Source of the DNA: an uncultured Woeseiaceae bacterium
GTDB lineage: Bacteria > Pseudomonadota > Gammaproteobacteria > Steroidobacterales > Woeseiaceae
Assembly (NCBI GenBank): GCA_902512585.1
Contig: CABXJW010000003.1
Span: 1-59,141, forward strand
Length of the DNA: 59,141 bases
Reading direction: 5' to 3'
Shown: piece by piece, positions 9,970 to 19,366 of the stretch
Position numbering within the stretch: the first letter of the stretch is position 1
Layout of the letters: each line of letters starts with the position of its first letter
The notes under the pieces: generated by a model
Database searches by the model: none
The model's input: only the letters and a program-made list of their open reading frames with translations
What the model was told of the DNA's origin: nothing
Program-made: the position numbers and the translations under genes

Positions 9970-10893
9970 TTAGCCAGATTGATCCAGCCAGAATTCTAAT
10001 CCCATTGTATTAACTTTTATATCCACTTCTAGAAACTTAAGAATTTCCTGATCACTTAATCTAGAATCATGTGCTTTTAATGAGCCAATAAGAAATTCTG
10101 ACATAGCCAGACGAATTTCTTTCGTTCTCATAGCTGAAGATTTAAATTTTTTTGCAATTTCTACAAAATGATCTATTGCATTATGCAAATCTTCTGCAAG
10201 CCTATTTATTCCAGTAACTCCACTGTAATGGGTCAAATATATTGTACGTGGATCATAAGCTAATATTTCGTCAATTGCTTTATGAGCTTCGTGTGGATCA
10301 AACTGTGTCGGTGAGGTGGTTGGAAAAATAAATTCACCTTGTTTTGTATCTAATTCTCTGTATGAAACACCAAAACTGTCTCCCGAAAAAACTGATTTAG
10401 AAGACTCATCGTAAATACAATAGTGATGTCTCGCATGTCCTTCAGTATAAAAACATTTCAAAGGTCTATTTTGTAAATATATAATTTCCTCGTCACCAAT
10501 CACAATCATTTTTTTAGAGGGAATTGGCTCAATATCACCATAAAGATCAAAAAATACTTGTTCACCGTAGACACTCTTAGAACTAGTTACTAGTTTTGAT
10601 GGGTCCTCTAAATGTTTTGCACCTCTTGGGTGAATGACCAATTTAGCATTTGGAAGTAATTTCATTAATTTGCCAGCACCACCAGCATGATCTAAATGTA
10701 CGTGTGTAATAAAAACATACTCAACATCGCTGGCATCAAGATCATTTGGTGTTAATGAATCAAGTAAATAAGAGACGCTATGATTGGTGCCAGTATCAAC
10801 GAATGCCGCCTTTCCATTTTCTATAATTAAATGACTGGCATCAAGATATGGTCTGACAAAATTAGTGTCTATTGTAATAATACCGTGGCACAT
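9970..10893 (-). CDS. Metallo-beta-lactamase-fold hydrolase of unknown substrate
   Basis: 307 residues. The MBL metal-binding motif THVHLDHAGG is at residues 63-72, with further ligands likely in GHARHH (around 153), SGDSFG and THYSG. This pattern fits the hydroxyacylglutathione hydrolase-like branch, with a C-terminal helical region of about 80 residues after the core. The gene is 19 nt upstream of acuI and is probably co-transcribed with it, so a thioester or lactone substrate linked to acryloyl/propionyl metabolism is conceivable. That is inference; the family has many activities. Confidence 0.85.
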   Translation of the reverse strand: MCHGIITIDTNFVRPYLDASHLIIENGKAAFVDTGTNHSVSYLLDSLTPNDLDASDVEYVFITHVHLDHAGGAGKLMKLLPNAKLVIHPRGAKHLEDPSKLVTSSKSVYGEQVFFDLYGDIEPIPSKKMIVIGDEEIIYLQNRPLKCFYTEGHARHHYCIYDESSKSVFSGDSFGVSYRELDTKQGEFIFPTTSPTQFDPHEAHKAIDEILAYDPRTIYLTHYSGVTGINRLAEDLHNAIDHFVEIAKKFKSSAMRTKEIRLAMSEFLIGSLKAHDSRLSDQEILKFLEVDIKVNTMGLEFWLDQSG

Positions 10894-10931
10894 GCTCTTC
10901 TTAAATTATATTAAAATTTGATTATTTATCA

Positions 10932-12842
10932 TCATGCTGATTTGCCTAGATATCTTTTTTTCAGATGAATCAGTAATAAAGATAAAGTTGCAGGTGTTAT
11001 TCCTTCGAGTCTTGATGCTTGCCCCAGAGTATCTGGCCTGGTGTTTTCTAGACGTTGGCGTGCCTCATTAGATAACCCATGAATTTTTTCATAATCAATA
11101 TCCTCTGGTAAAGCCAATGCTTCTTGTTTTGCATGTTTAACTATTTCTCTTTCTTGCCTTTCAATGTAACCAGCATATTTTGCTCGGGTTTCAAGTTGCA
11201 ATTCAATTTGCTCAATCATCTCTTGGTTATATTCTTTATTATCCCAATTAGGCGTACCAACTGCCGACAGAGAGGTAATTAAATTATGGGTCATTATCGG
11301 TCTTTTTAAGAGATCAGCGGCTGTGGATTCCCTCTTATAATTTGGCCCTAAAATTTGTCTATCTGCTTTATTGAGTTCTAATTTTTTTACAAAAATTGAC
11401 TCTAAACGCGATTGCTCTCTCTCAACTGCAAGCATTTTGTTATTAAATATTTCCCAACGCTCATCATCAACTAAATTCATTTCTCGTCCCATTACCGTCA
11501 ATCTTACATCCGCATTATCCTCTCTTAATAATAATCTGTGTTCAGCTCGACTTGTGAACATTCTATATGGTTCACTAACGCCTCTTGTAGTCAAATCATC
11601 AACCAATACCCCCATATAAGAATTCTGACGCAGAGGATGCCAGGTGTCTTTTTCATGCGCCTTTCTCTGTGCATTCAATCCCGCAATTAAACCCTGTGCA
11701 GCCGCCTCTTCGTAACCGGTTGTGCCATTGATTTGCCCTGCAAAAAATAATCCTTTTATCTGTTTGGTCTCAAGAGTAAGTTTCAGATCGCGAGGATCTA
11801 TGTAGTCATATTCAATAGCATAACCTGGTTGAGTGATTTCAGCATTTTCAAAACCAATAATTGATCTTACAAATTCTAGCTGTATGTTTTCAGGTAGACT
11901 TGTTGAAATTCCATTAGGATAAACCTCTATTGAGTTATGCCCTTCTGGTTCCACAAAAATTTGATGAGATTTTTTATCTGCGAAACGGACAACCTTATCT
12001 TCGATCGATGGACAATATCTAGGGCCAACCCCCTTAATTAACCCACTGTACATAGGTGATTGATCAAGTGCATTTTTTATTATTTGATGAGTTTTTTCTG
12101 TTGTATGTGTTATGTGACAATTCAACTGTGAAGGATGTTCGCTACGTTTACCTATGTAGGAAAAAACTGGGCATGGATTATCGCCGGGCTGAACAGACAT
12201 AACATTGTAATTGAGACTGTCTTTATGCAAGCGTGGCGGGGTGCCTGTTTTTAATCGATCCACCCGGAATGACATATTTCTTATTTTTTTGGCCAACTTG
12301 TTTGATGGTGCGTCACCAATTCTGCCTCCTTCTTCAGAGTATTGTCCGCGAAGTATCTTACCCCCTAAAAAAGTTCCTGTTGTCAACACTACAGATTTCG
12401 AATAAATCTTGATATTGTCTTCTGTTTGCACGCCCATTATTCTATTATTTTTTACCAAGAGGTCTTCAACCCCTGCCTCGCATAATGTCAGGCTTTCTTG
12501 GTCGCATAATATCTTTTGAATTGCTTGTTTATATAGATCTCGGTCCGCTTGTGCTCTGGTAGCTCTCACTGCAGGCCCTTTGCTTGAATTGAGAATTCTA
12601 AATTGTATTCCGGAGGCGTCAATGGCTCTAGCCATCGCACCACCAAGAGCATCAATCTCTTTGGTCAGGTGGCCTTTGCCAATACCACCAATAGCTGGAT
12701 TACAACTCATTTGACCTAGAGTGGCCAGCTTGTGAGTAACCAGTAAAGTACTAGCGCCCGCCCTTGCAGAAGCGAGCGCAGCTTCAGTTCCAGCATGACC
12801 TCCACCTATGACGATTACATCAAATTTATTACTTTCAGGCAT
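10932..12842 (-). CDS. mnmG: tRNA uridine-34 carboxymethylaminomethyl modification enzyme MnmG (GidA)
   Basis: 636 residues. The FAD-binding motif [12 protein letters not shown] is at about residues 11-22, and family signatures include [26 protein letters not shown] and [21 protein letters not shown]. With MnmE it installs the (carboxymethyl)aminomethyl group at C5 of wobble U34 of several tRNAs. mnmE lies immediately upstream, 81 nt away, as in most gammaproteobacteria. Confidence 0.97.
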   Translation of the reverse strand: MPESNKFDVIVIGGGHAGTEAALASARAGASTLLVTHKLATLGQMSCNPAIGGIGKGHLTKEIDALGGAMARAIDASGIQFRILNSSKGPAVRATRAQADRDLYKQAIQKILCDQESLTLCEAGVEDLLVKNNRIMGVQTEDNIKIYSKSVVLTTGTFLGGKILRGQYSEEGGRIGDAPSNKLAKKIRNMSFRVDRLKTGTPPRLHKDSLNYNVMSVQPGDNPCPVFSYIGKRSEHPSQLNCHITHTTEKTHQIIKNALDQSPMYSGLIKGVGPRYCPSIEDKVVRFADKKSHQIFVEPEGHNSIEVYPNGISTSLPENIQLEFVRSIIGFENAEITQPGYAIEYDYIDPRDLKLTLETKQIKGLFFAGQINGTTGYEEAAAQGLIAGLNAQRKAHEKDTWHPLRQNSYMGVLVDDLTTRGVSEPYRMFTSRAEHRLLLREDNADVRLTVMGREMNLVDDERWEIFNNKMLAVEREQSRLESIFVKKLELNKADRQILGPNYKRESTAADLLKRPIMTHNLITSLSAVGTPNWDNKEYNQEMIEQIELQLETRAKYAGYIERQEREIVKHAKQEALALPEDIDYEKIHGLSNEARQRLENTRPDTLGQASRLEGITPATLSLLLIHLKKRYLGKSA

Positions 12843-12923
12843 GTTACATATTCTATTTTAAATGAATGATTCTATACTTAATGTTCTATTTAGAATTTAA
12901 GTGTCCAATCAAATATACTGTTC

Positions 12924-14258
12924 TTATTTACCAATACAAAATTCAGAAAATATTCTTCCAAGTAAATCATCGCTATCAATTACACCAGTCATTTCATGAA
13001 GCGCCGCTTGGCATAACTTTATTTCTTCTGCAAAAATTTCACCAGCATGCTCATGAATTAAGGCTTTTTTACCCAAAGAAAAATGATTTATTGCATTTTT
13101 AATCGCATCCTTATGCCGCATTCTAGCAGAAAAAGCCCCATCTCCAGCACTTTCATACTTAACGGATTGTTTAATGGCATCATATAAATCTTCGAGGCCC
13201 TCTCCCGTATTGGCTGAGATGTAAATACCCTGAATATTTTTTTTAAGATTCTGGATCAGATCAATTTTATTAAAAACTTTTATTAAAGGTACATTAACCT
13301 CTAGATTCTGTTCAATTGTAGGTAGCGATGATAAGTCATGCACCCATAGAATTACGTCTGATTCTTCGATTATATTGTTAGTTCTTCTTATCCCCTCTGC
13401 CTCAATTGAATCAGGGTCATCTCTTAAACCAGCGGTATCATAAAACTCCAGACTTAATCCATCAATGTCTACTTGTGCCTTTAAAATATCTCTCGTTGTC
13501 CCTGCAATATCAGTTACTATCGCAGTCTCCTGCCCGCTAATTAAATTTATTAAGCTGGATTTACCAGCATTAGGTAACCCTATAATGGCAATCTTTAAAC
13601 CATCATTTAAGATTTGTCCATACGTTGTTTTATGAAACAAATCATTCAATGATTTTTCGCAATTATCAACCAGGTCCGATAAGCTCTTATCAGACAAAAA
13701 ATCTATCTCCTCATCGGGAAAATCGATTGCAGCTTCAACATATAAGCGTAACTTGATTAATTTTTTTTCTAATGAACTGACTGCATCTGAAAAAACCCCT
13801 GACAAAGATTGAAGCGCTGCTATTGCTGATCTTTCTGTCCCACTTGAAATTAAATCAGCTATTGCCTCGGCTTGAATAAGGTCAATCTTTCCATTTAAAT
13901 AAGCACGCTTTGAAAATTCTCCAGGTTCAGCTCGCCTTGCTCCCATATCAATAATAGAATTTATTATGTTTTTCCCAATAAACCTACCACCGTGAGCATG
14001 CAGCTCCAAAACACTCTCACCAGTAAATGAATCAGGATTTGGGTAATAAATAGCAATACCAACATCAAGAACGTTTTTTTCTTGATCATAAAATTTAGTA
14101 TGCGTTGCCACTCTTGAAGGTGGTATCTTCCCAAGAATAATTTTGATAATTTTTTCTGTATGAACTCCAGAAAGTCGAATAATATTTATTCCGCCAATAC
14201 CAGCTGCGGAAGCTGAAGCAACTATAGTGTCTTGAATATATAAATTATTTACTTTCAC
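12924..14258 (-). CDS. mnmE: tRNA modification GTPase MnmE (TrmE)
   Basis: 444 residues. The N-terminal tetrahydrofolate-binding domain is followed by a helical domain with an inserted G domain: the G1 motif GLPNAGKSS is at 227-235, DTAGLRDD is the G3 region and NKID the G4. The protein ends with the invariant CIGK (441-444), whose Cys is conserved in the family. It is the partner of MnmG. It starts 61 nt after the yidC stop. Confidence 0.97.
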   Translation of the reverse strand: MKVNNLYIQDTIVASASAAGIGGINIIRLSGVHTEKIIKIILGKIPPSRVATHTKFYDQEKNVLDVGIAIYYPNPDSFTGESVLELHAHGGRFIGKNIINSIIDMGARRAEPGEFSKRAYLNGKIDLIQAEAIADLISSGTERSAIAALQSLSGVFSDAVSSLEKKLIKLRLYVEAAIDFPDEEIDFLSDKSLSDLVDNCEKSLNDLFHKTTYGQILNDGLKIAIIGLPNAGKSSLINLISGQETAIVTDIAGTTRDILKAQVDIDGLSLEFYDTAGLRDDPDSIEAEGIRRTNNIIEESDVILWVHDLSSLPTIEQNLEVNVPLIKVFNKIDLIQNLKKNIQGIYISANTGEGLEDLYDAIKQSVKYESAGDGAFSARMRHKDAIKNAINHFSLGKKALIHEHAGEIFAEEIKLCQAALHEMTGVIDSDDLLGRIFSEFCIGK

Positions 14259-14319
14259 GATTTAAGGTCTGTGTAGTCAACATTTTGGCCGACAAATGAT
14301 CACATAAGACTCGACCCTC

Positions 14320-15993
14320 TTACCCACTAACTCCAGGCACATCCATATTCATCCCATACTTTTTATTTATTGACCATTGCTGAAGTATAGAAAGAAGGGT
14401 ATTGGTAACCCAGTAAAGAACCAGTCCTGACGGGAAAAAAGCGAACATTGCAGAAAACATTACTGGCATGATCTGCATAACTTTAGCTTGCATGGGATCT
14501 GCTGGTGGCGGGTTAAGTTTTTGCTGAAACAACATAGCAACACCCATGATCAGTGGCAAAATAAAATACGGATCTCGTGATGACAAATCAGTTAACCAAA
14601 ACATAAATGATGCTTGTCGCATTTCGACGCTCTCTAAGAGAACCCAGTAAAAGGCGAGAAAAAAGGGCATCTGGATTAACATAGGAACACAGCCAGCAAT
14701 TGGGTTAACTTTTTCCCTTTTATAAAGTTCCATGGTAGCTCTGCCTTGCTCCGCTTTGTTGTCCTTATATCGCTCTTGTATAGCTTTTAAGCGCGGTGCA
14801 ACTGCTCGCATTTTGGCCATTGAATGTCCTGATTTTTCAGTGAGCTTATAAAATAATAGTTTAATAATGGCAGTAACCGAGATAATGGCAAGACCCCAAT
14901 TTTGAACGAATGAATATACAAAGCTTAATAACCAGAATAGAGGTTGAGACAACACAGTAAGAAAACCATAGTCCACACTCAACCTTAAGTTAGGATCAAT
15001 GTCATTCATTTGTGCTTGAAGTTTTGGCCCAACGAATAGCTCTGTGGAAAATAATTTTCTTTCATTGGGGCTGATAATCTCAACTGGGCCTATCATATTT
15101 GATACCACTCGAGATTCGTTAGCGCTCAATTGATATCTTTGCTCAATTTGCTTATCTGGAATAATTGCATTGAGAAAATGATGCTCAATACTGCCAATCC
15201 ACCCATTTGAAGATACATATTCCAGCGCACCATCTTCTATGAGGTCTGAAGGATCAACTTTTTCTGCTTTTTCACCATTATAAGTAATAGGCCCATCGAA
15301 CGAAAAACTTTCAACATCAAACATTGAACGCTCTTTAGTATTAACTCTTCTTGTGAGTTGGGCATAACTTGCCCCTCTCCACTCCTGATTGGTTTCGTTA
15401 ATGACTCTGTGCTCGACATCAATTTTGTAACTTCCGTTGGTTAATTTAATTCTCTTTTCTACAGTGACCCCGTTGTCATCACTCCAATAAAAAGGCACAT
15501 TTAATTCATCGCGCCCGGTAGCCTTATATTCATATGAATCTACAGTATAGACAGCCAAATGATTCGCTTCTTTTTCTCCCGACAAAAACCTTAATCCAGT
15601 TTGAATTAGACCGAGATTATTAGAATCCACACTTAATAGTTCAACCAAATCATCTGGATTATTTTTTGATTTTGGATAGTTCAATAGTATAGCGCTTTCT
15701 ATGGAGCCACCTTTTGTATTAACTTTCAATTCAAGCACGTCAGTTGTTATGGTAACTAGTTCGGTTGATGGTTCGGGGTTGATTGCAGAAATAATATTAT
15801 TGTCATCTTTTGTTGATCTTATTGCAGGAAGATTATTATCAAGCCCGGATGAAACAACTGGCCCTGTGTCTTGCTTTTCATATATCTGCTCTGGTTTATC
15901 ATGTTTTTCCTGTATGTCAAGATTCCAAGCCTGATAGGTTAAAATGCACATGAAGCTGAAAAGCGCCCAAATAATTAGTCTTTGATTATCCAT
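14320..15993 (-). CDS. yidC: Membrane protein insertase YidC
   Basis: 557 residues, the long proteobacterial form. It has an N-terminal signal-anchor (LIIWALFSFMCILTYQAW), a large periplasmic beta-sandwich domain (about 40-340), and the C-terminal insertase core with five membrane segments, including the conserved Arg-containing cytoplasmic-side region. It starts only 6 nt after the rnpA stop; the small yidD gene that usually lies between rnpA and yidC is absent. Confidence 0.97.
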   Translation of the reverse strand: MDNQRLIIWALFSFMCILTYQAWNLDIQEKHDKPEQIYEKQDTGPVVSSGLDNNLPAIRSTKDDNNIISAINPEPSTELVTITTDVLELKVNTKGGSIESAILLNYPKSKNNPDDLVELLSVDSNNLGLIQTGLRFLSGEKEANHLAVYTVDSYEYKATGRDELNVPFYWSDDNGVTVEKRIKLTNGSYKIDVEHRVINETNQEWRGASYAQLTRRVNTKERSMFDVESFSFDGPITYNGEKAEKVDPSDLIEDGALEYVSSNGWIGSIEHHFLNAIIPDKQIEQRYQLSANESRVVSNMIGPVEIISPNERKLFSTELFVGPKLQAQMNDIDPNLRLSVDYGFLTVLSQPLFWLLSFVYSFVQNWGLAIISVTAIIKLLFYKLTEKSGHSMAKMRAVAPRLKAIQERYKDNKAEQGRATMELYKREKVNPIAGCVPMLIQMPFFLAFYWVLLESVEMRQASFMFWLTDLSSRDPYFILPLIMGVAMLFQQKLNPPPADPMQAKVMQIMPVMFSAMFAFFPSGLVLYWVTNTLLSILQQWSINKKYGMNMDVPGVSG

Positions 15994-15999
15994 ATTTTT

Positions 16000-16377
16000 T
16001 TATCTATTCTTTATCTGATGCCATTGCAACTCAATGCTTTTGAATAAAATTTTTGATGTAACATTATGTGTCGATAAAGTATTTAAAACGACCACATCAA
16101 CCCCATTTAATATATCTTTATTCTTTCTAAAAGACTCTCTTATAATTCTTTTTATTTTATTTCTTTTACTGGCCAACCTGCAATATTTTTTAGAAATTGC
16201 CAAGCCTAACCTAGGGGTGTTGTTTTGATTTTCATAGAAAATTAACAAAAAATACTTTCCTTTAATTCTCTGACCACCGCGAAAAACTTGTTTATACTCA
16301 CCCGCAACTGAAATTCGATCACAAATATTAAATCGATTATTTGTTGTCGAATTATCTGAGGAGTTGTTCGTAACTAT
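16000..16377 (-). CDS. rnpA: Ribonuclease P protein component (non-canonical start)
   Basis: The C-terminal part carries the RnpA signature: PRLGLAISKKYCRLASKRNKIKRIIRESFR, given here as PRLGLAISKK and RNKIKRIIRESFR. The only in-frame standard start is TTG at 16248-16246, which would remove the conserved N-terminal region (RFNICDRISVAGEYKQVF and the following strand) that is plainly encoded upstream. The frame stays open for 48 codons between that TTG and the rpmH stop TAG (16395-16393), with no ATG, GTG or TTG, only ATC, ATA, ACG and ATT. I set the start provisionally at ATA 16377. RnpA assists the RNase P RNA in tRNA 5' maturation. Confidence 0.8.
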   Translation of the reverse strand: MVTNNSSDNSTTNNRFNICDRISVAGEYKQVFRGGQRIKGKYFLLIFYENQNNTPRLGLAISKKYCRLASKRNKIKRIIRESFRKNKDILNGVDVVVLNTLSTHNVTSKILFKSIELQWHQIKNR

Positions 16378-16392
16378 TCGCGCAACTTTGAT

Positions 16393-16536
16393 CTAAGTGT
16401 GTGCCGGAGTAAGTTGAATGCGCCCTTTTGCACGTCGGCGTTTTATTACAAGCCTACCTGCTTTGGTGGCCATTCGCGCTCTAAAACCATGAGTTCGTGC
16501 TCTTTTTAAATTGCTTGGTTGAAATGTCCGCTTCAT
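16393..16536 (-). CDS. rpmH: 50S ribosomal protein L34
   Basis: 47 residues, [20 protein letters not shown] followed by [19 protein letters not shown], an unmistakable L34. The tail (IQLTPAHT) is slightly longer than usual. It is the first gene of the leftward rpmH-rnpA-yidC run and is divergent from dnaA. Its TAG stop is in the same frame as the downstream rnpA sequence. Confidence 0.97.
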   Translation of the reverse strand: MKRTFQPSNLKRARTHGFRARMATKAGRLVIKRRRAKGRIQLTPAHT

Positions 16537-16565
16537 TTTTTACACCTAAGCTTTGAATGCTTTTT

Positions 16566-16609
16566 TATTTTCAGCCGGCAAGGGTACTTGTCAACAATTT
16601 CTCTGTCAA
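16566..16609 (-). promoter_or_regulatory. Possible promoter(s) of rpmH-rnpA
   Basis: Two TTGACA hexamers on the minus strand (16609-16604 and 16594-16589) lie upstream of rpmH. At 17-nt spacing they face TACCCT and AAAATA respectively, so the -35 elements are perfect but the -10 elements are weak. A rightward DnaA box lies further upstream. Activity is inferred. Confidence 0.4.
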
Positions 16610-16652
16610 TAGACAATAATAATATTTTATTTTATATAATATTATCTTAACC

Positions 16653-16661
16653 TGTGGATAA
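16653..16661 (-). promoter_or_regulatory. DnaA box upstream of dnaA
   Basis: The plus strand reads TGTGGATAA, a perfect reverse-oriented TTATCCACA box, between rpmH and dnaA in an AT-rich stretch. A site here could serve dnaA autoregulation or be part of the origin. Confidence 0.75.
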
Positions 16662-16722
16662 GGTTATGTATACGTTATAGACTGGGTAAATTATAGTAAG
16701 CTTCTTGTATCTGAATTAGACA

Positions 16723-18057
16723 ATGACACCAAACACTAAATCTATTTGGGCGCACTGCCTCAACACCCTTGGTAACGAAATACCAGAGAAACAATTCAAT
16801 ACCTGGATTCGGCCAATACAGCCAATTGAAAACAATAATATCCTCAAACTCCTTGCCCCGAACGAATTTGTTGTACAGCGGCTCAAAGATCACTATTTAA
16901 CTCGTATTACTGAGCTCGTTACTGCCTTAAATCACCAAACAGAAATCCACTTAGAGGTTGGCTCCAGAGACACTGTTGATAAAACCGCAACCAGACCATA
17001 TAAATCTCCTGGTGCTTCGGAACCATTGCCAACGATTCAAAGCAGACTTAACCCAGGATTTACTTTTGATGGTTTTGTTGAAGGAAAAAGCAATCAGTTA
17101 GCCAAAGCTGCAGCTATTCAAGTGGCAGAAAATATCGGTACTTCATACAACCCACTTTTCATTTATGGGGGGGTTGGGCTCGGTAAAACACACCTTATGC
17201 AAGCTGTTGGAAACCAGCTATTAACACAAAAACCAAACGCTAGAATCAGTTATGTTCACTCTGAGCGTTTTGTTGGTGACATGGTCCGGGGCCTCCAGCA
17301 CAATACGATATCGGACTTTAAACGGTCTTATAGGTCACTGGATGCACTCCTAATAGATGATATCCAATTTTTTGCCGGCAAAGAAAGATCTCAAGAAGAG
17401 TTTTTTCATACCTTCAATGCATTATTAGAAGGTCAAAAACAAATTATATTAACTTGCGATAGATATCCTAAAGAGGTTAATGGGCTAGAAGAAAGATTAA
17501 AATCTAGGTTTGGTTGGGGGCTAACAGTGGCAATCGAACCACCAGAACTTGAAACATCGGTTGCAATTTTAATGAAAAAAGCGAGTTTTGAAAGCATAAA
17601 CCTACCCGAAGAGGTGGCTTTCTTCATCGCCAAAAGAATTAGGTCAAATGTAAGAGAGTTGGAGGGTGCGCTAAGGAGGGTAATTGCTAACTCCCAGTTT
17701 ACGGGCGCAGAAATAACCCTTGATTTTGCAAAAAACGCACTAAAAGATCTGCTTTCTATGCAAGAAAGGTTAGTTTCAATTGAAAATATCCAGAAAACAG
17801 TCGCAGATTACTTTAAACTCAGGGTTGCAGATTTGCTCTCAAAAAGAAGAAGTAGATCTGTAGCAAGACCAAGACAAATCGCTATGACACTTGCAAAAGA
17901 ACTGACAAATCATAGTTTGCCTGAAATTGGTGATGCTTTTGGTGGAAGAGATCATACAACCGTTTTACATGGTTACAGGCGAATACTGGAATTGCGAGAA
18001 ACTGAAAACAGAGTTAATGAAGACTACTTAAACCTGTTGAGAACCCTAACAGGATAA
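16723..18057 (+). CDS. dnaA: Chromosomal replication initiator DnaA
   Basis: 444 residues. An N-terminal interaction domain is followed by the AAA+ domain (Walker A GGVGLGKT at 149-156, Walker [10 protein letters not shown]) and the C-terminal DNA-binding domain with the DnaA signature [10 protein letters not shown] (408-417). It is divergent from rpmH and is followed by dnaN. DnaA boxes flank it on both sides. Confidence 0.98.
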   Translation: MTPNTKSIWAHCLNTLGNEIPEKQFNTWIRPIQPIENNNILKLLAPNEFVVQRLKDHYLTRITELVTALNHQTEIHLEVGSRDTVDKTATRPYKSPGASEPLPTIQSRLNPGFTFDGFVEGKSNQLAKAAAIQVAENIGTSYNPLFIYGGVGLGKTHLMQAVGNQLLTQKPNARISYVHSERFVGDMVRGLQHNTISDFKRSYRSLDALLIDDIQFFAGKERSQEEFFHTFNALLEGQKQIILTCDRYPKEVNGLEERLKSRFGWGLTVAIEPPELETSVAILMKKASFESINLPEEVAFFIAKRIRSNVRELEGALRRVIANSQFTGAEITLDFAKNALKDLLSMQERLVSIENIQKTVADYFKLRVADLLSKRRSRSVARPRQIAMTLAKELTNHSLPEIGDAFGGRDHTTVLHGYRRILELRETENRVNEDYLNLLRTLTG

Positions 18058-18265
18058 TGTGGATAAGATGTTTATTAAATTGATCTAAAAAGTTATGCAC
18101 AACTTATAAACATATTTGAAGATGAATATACAAATAATTAAATGGTAATAAATTTGAACTAAGATATTGAAATATATATATAAATAAAAGTTATACACAG
18201 GGAACCTTAACCCTAATAATAATAATAAATATATATATTCCAATCTATATAAACAGGCTCATAAA
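18058..18265. other. Candidate oriC: DnaA-box cluster and AT-rich stretch between dnaA and dnaN
   Basis: This 208-nt gap holds three matches to TTATNCACA: TGTGGATAA at 18058-18066 (reverse, directly after the dnaA stop), TTATGCACA at 18093-18101 and TTATACACA at 18191-18199. Between and after them are near-pure AT tracts (18120-18185 and 18215-18250) that could serve as the unwinding element. An origin in this gap or in the rpmH-dnaA gap is common in bacteria with this gene order. The locus at 57.0-57.24 kb is a competing candidate. Confidence 0.55.
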
Positions 18266-19360
18266 ATGAAAATAACTATAAAAAGAGAAGATTTACTAGA
18301 ATCATTGCAAACAATCATTGGGGTTGTTGAACGTCGACAAACAATGCCAATTTTATCGAACATTCTTATGGTTGTTGAGAATGATGTTATGAAATTAACT
18401 GCATCCGATCTTGAGGTTGAGCTTATTTCAATGGTGAGTGTCGATAAAGCGGATGATTTAAGTATTACCATACCTGGTAGAAAACTGTTAGATATTTGTC
18501 GATCTTTGCCGTTAGATTCTATTATTGTTATTAATCACAAGGATAATAAAGTAATTTTGACTTCTGGTAAGAGTAAGTTTAGTTTGAGCTGTCTACCCGC
18601 TAATGAATTCCCTGTTATTCCCAATATAGCCGGCGACCATCAAGTATCTATTTTACAGTCTGAATTAAAGCAACTTATTGAAAAAACTCACTTTTCTATG
18701 GCTCAACAGGATGTAAGATACTACCTCAACGGTCTTCTTTTAGAGATTGAGGGCAGCACATTACGGGCCGTAGCAACCGATGGTCATAGACTAGCATTTT
18801 CTCAAAAAACATTAAATGATACCTCGGTTAACAAATCAGTTATTGTTCCTAGAAAAGGAGTGCTTGAACTACTCAGGTTGTTAGATGGGGATGGTAGTAT
18901 TACTTTGGAATTAGGTGAAAGTCATGTCCGCATTAACTTTGGTAGCATAATTTTTACTTCAAAACTGATTGATGGTAAGTTTCCAGAATATGGAAGGGTA
19001 ATTCCCAGTGATACCAGTAACCACCTTACTGCACAAAAAGAATCATTGAAAACCTCGTTACAGCGAACAGCAATTCTATCTAACGAAAAATATCGAGGTA
19101 TACGATTAGTTATTAAACAAAACGAAATGGTCCTTCAAGCACACAACCCAGAACAAGAGGAAGCGGAGGAAACCATTGATGTTACTTATTCTGGTAATGA
19201 TATTGAGGTTGGCTTTAATGTAAACTATTTAATAGAGGCCTTAGCGGCAATATCTTCAAAAGATGTCAGGTTATCTATGGTTGATGGTAATTCAAGCTGC
19301 TTAATATGTGACCCCAGTAATAATGAAACAAAGTTTGTCGTTATGCCGATGCGCTTATAA
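18266..19360 (+). CDS. dnaN: DNA polymerase III sliding clamp (beta subunit)
   Basis: 364 residues forming three clamp domains. Typical segments are the N-terminal MKITIKREDLLESLQ, VATDGHRLAFS in the middle and the C-terminal end MPMRL. The dimeric ring tethers polymerase III to DNA. It is followed by recF after 6 nt, which suggests one transcript with dnaA or its own AT-rich promoter region. Confidence 0.98.
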   Translation: MKITIKREDLLESLQTIIGVVERRQTMPILSNILMVVENDVMKLTASDLEVELISMVSVDKADDLSITIPGRKLLDICRSLPLDSIIVINHKDNKVILTSGKSKFSLSCLPANEFPVIPNIAGDHQVSILQSELKQLIEKTHFSMAQQDVRYYLNGLLLEIEGSTLRAVATDGHRLAFSQKTLNDTSVNKSVIVPRKGVLELLRLLDGDGSITLELGESHVRINFGSIIFTSKLIDGKFPEYGRVIPSDTSNHLTAQKESLKTSLQRTAILSNEKYRGIRLVIKQNEMVLQAHNPEQEEAEETIDVTYSGNDIEVGFNVNYLIEALAAISSKDVRLSMVDGNSSCLICDPSNNETKFVVMPMRL

Positions 19361-19366
19361 ATCAAA

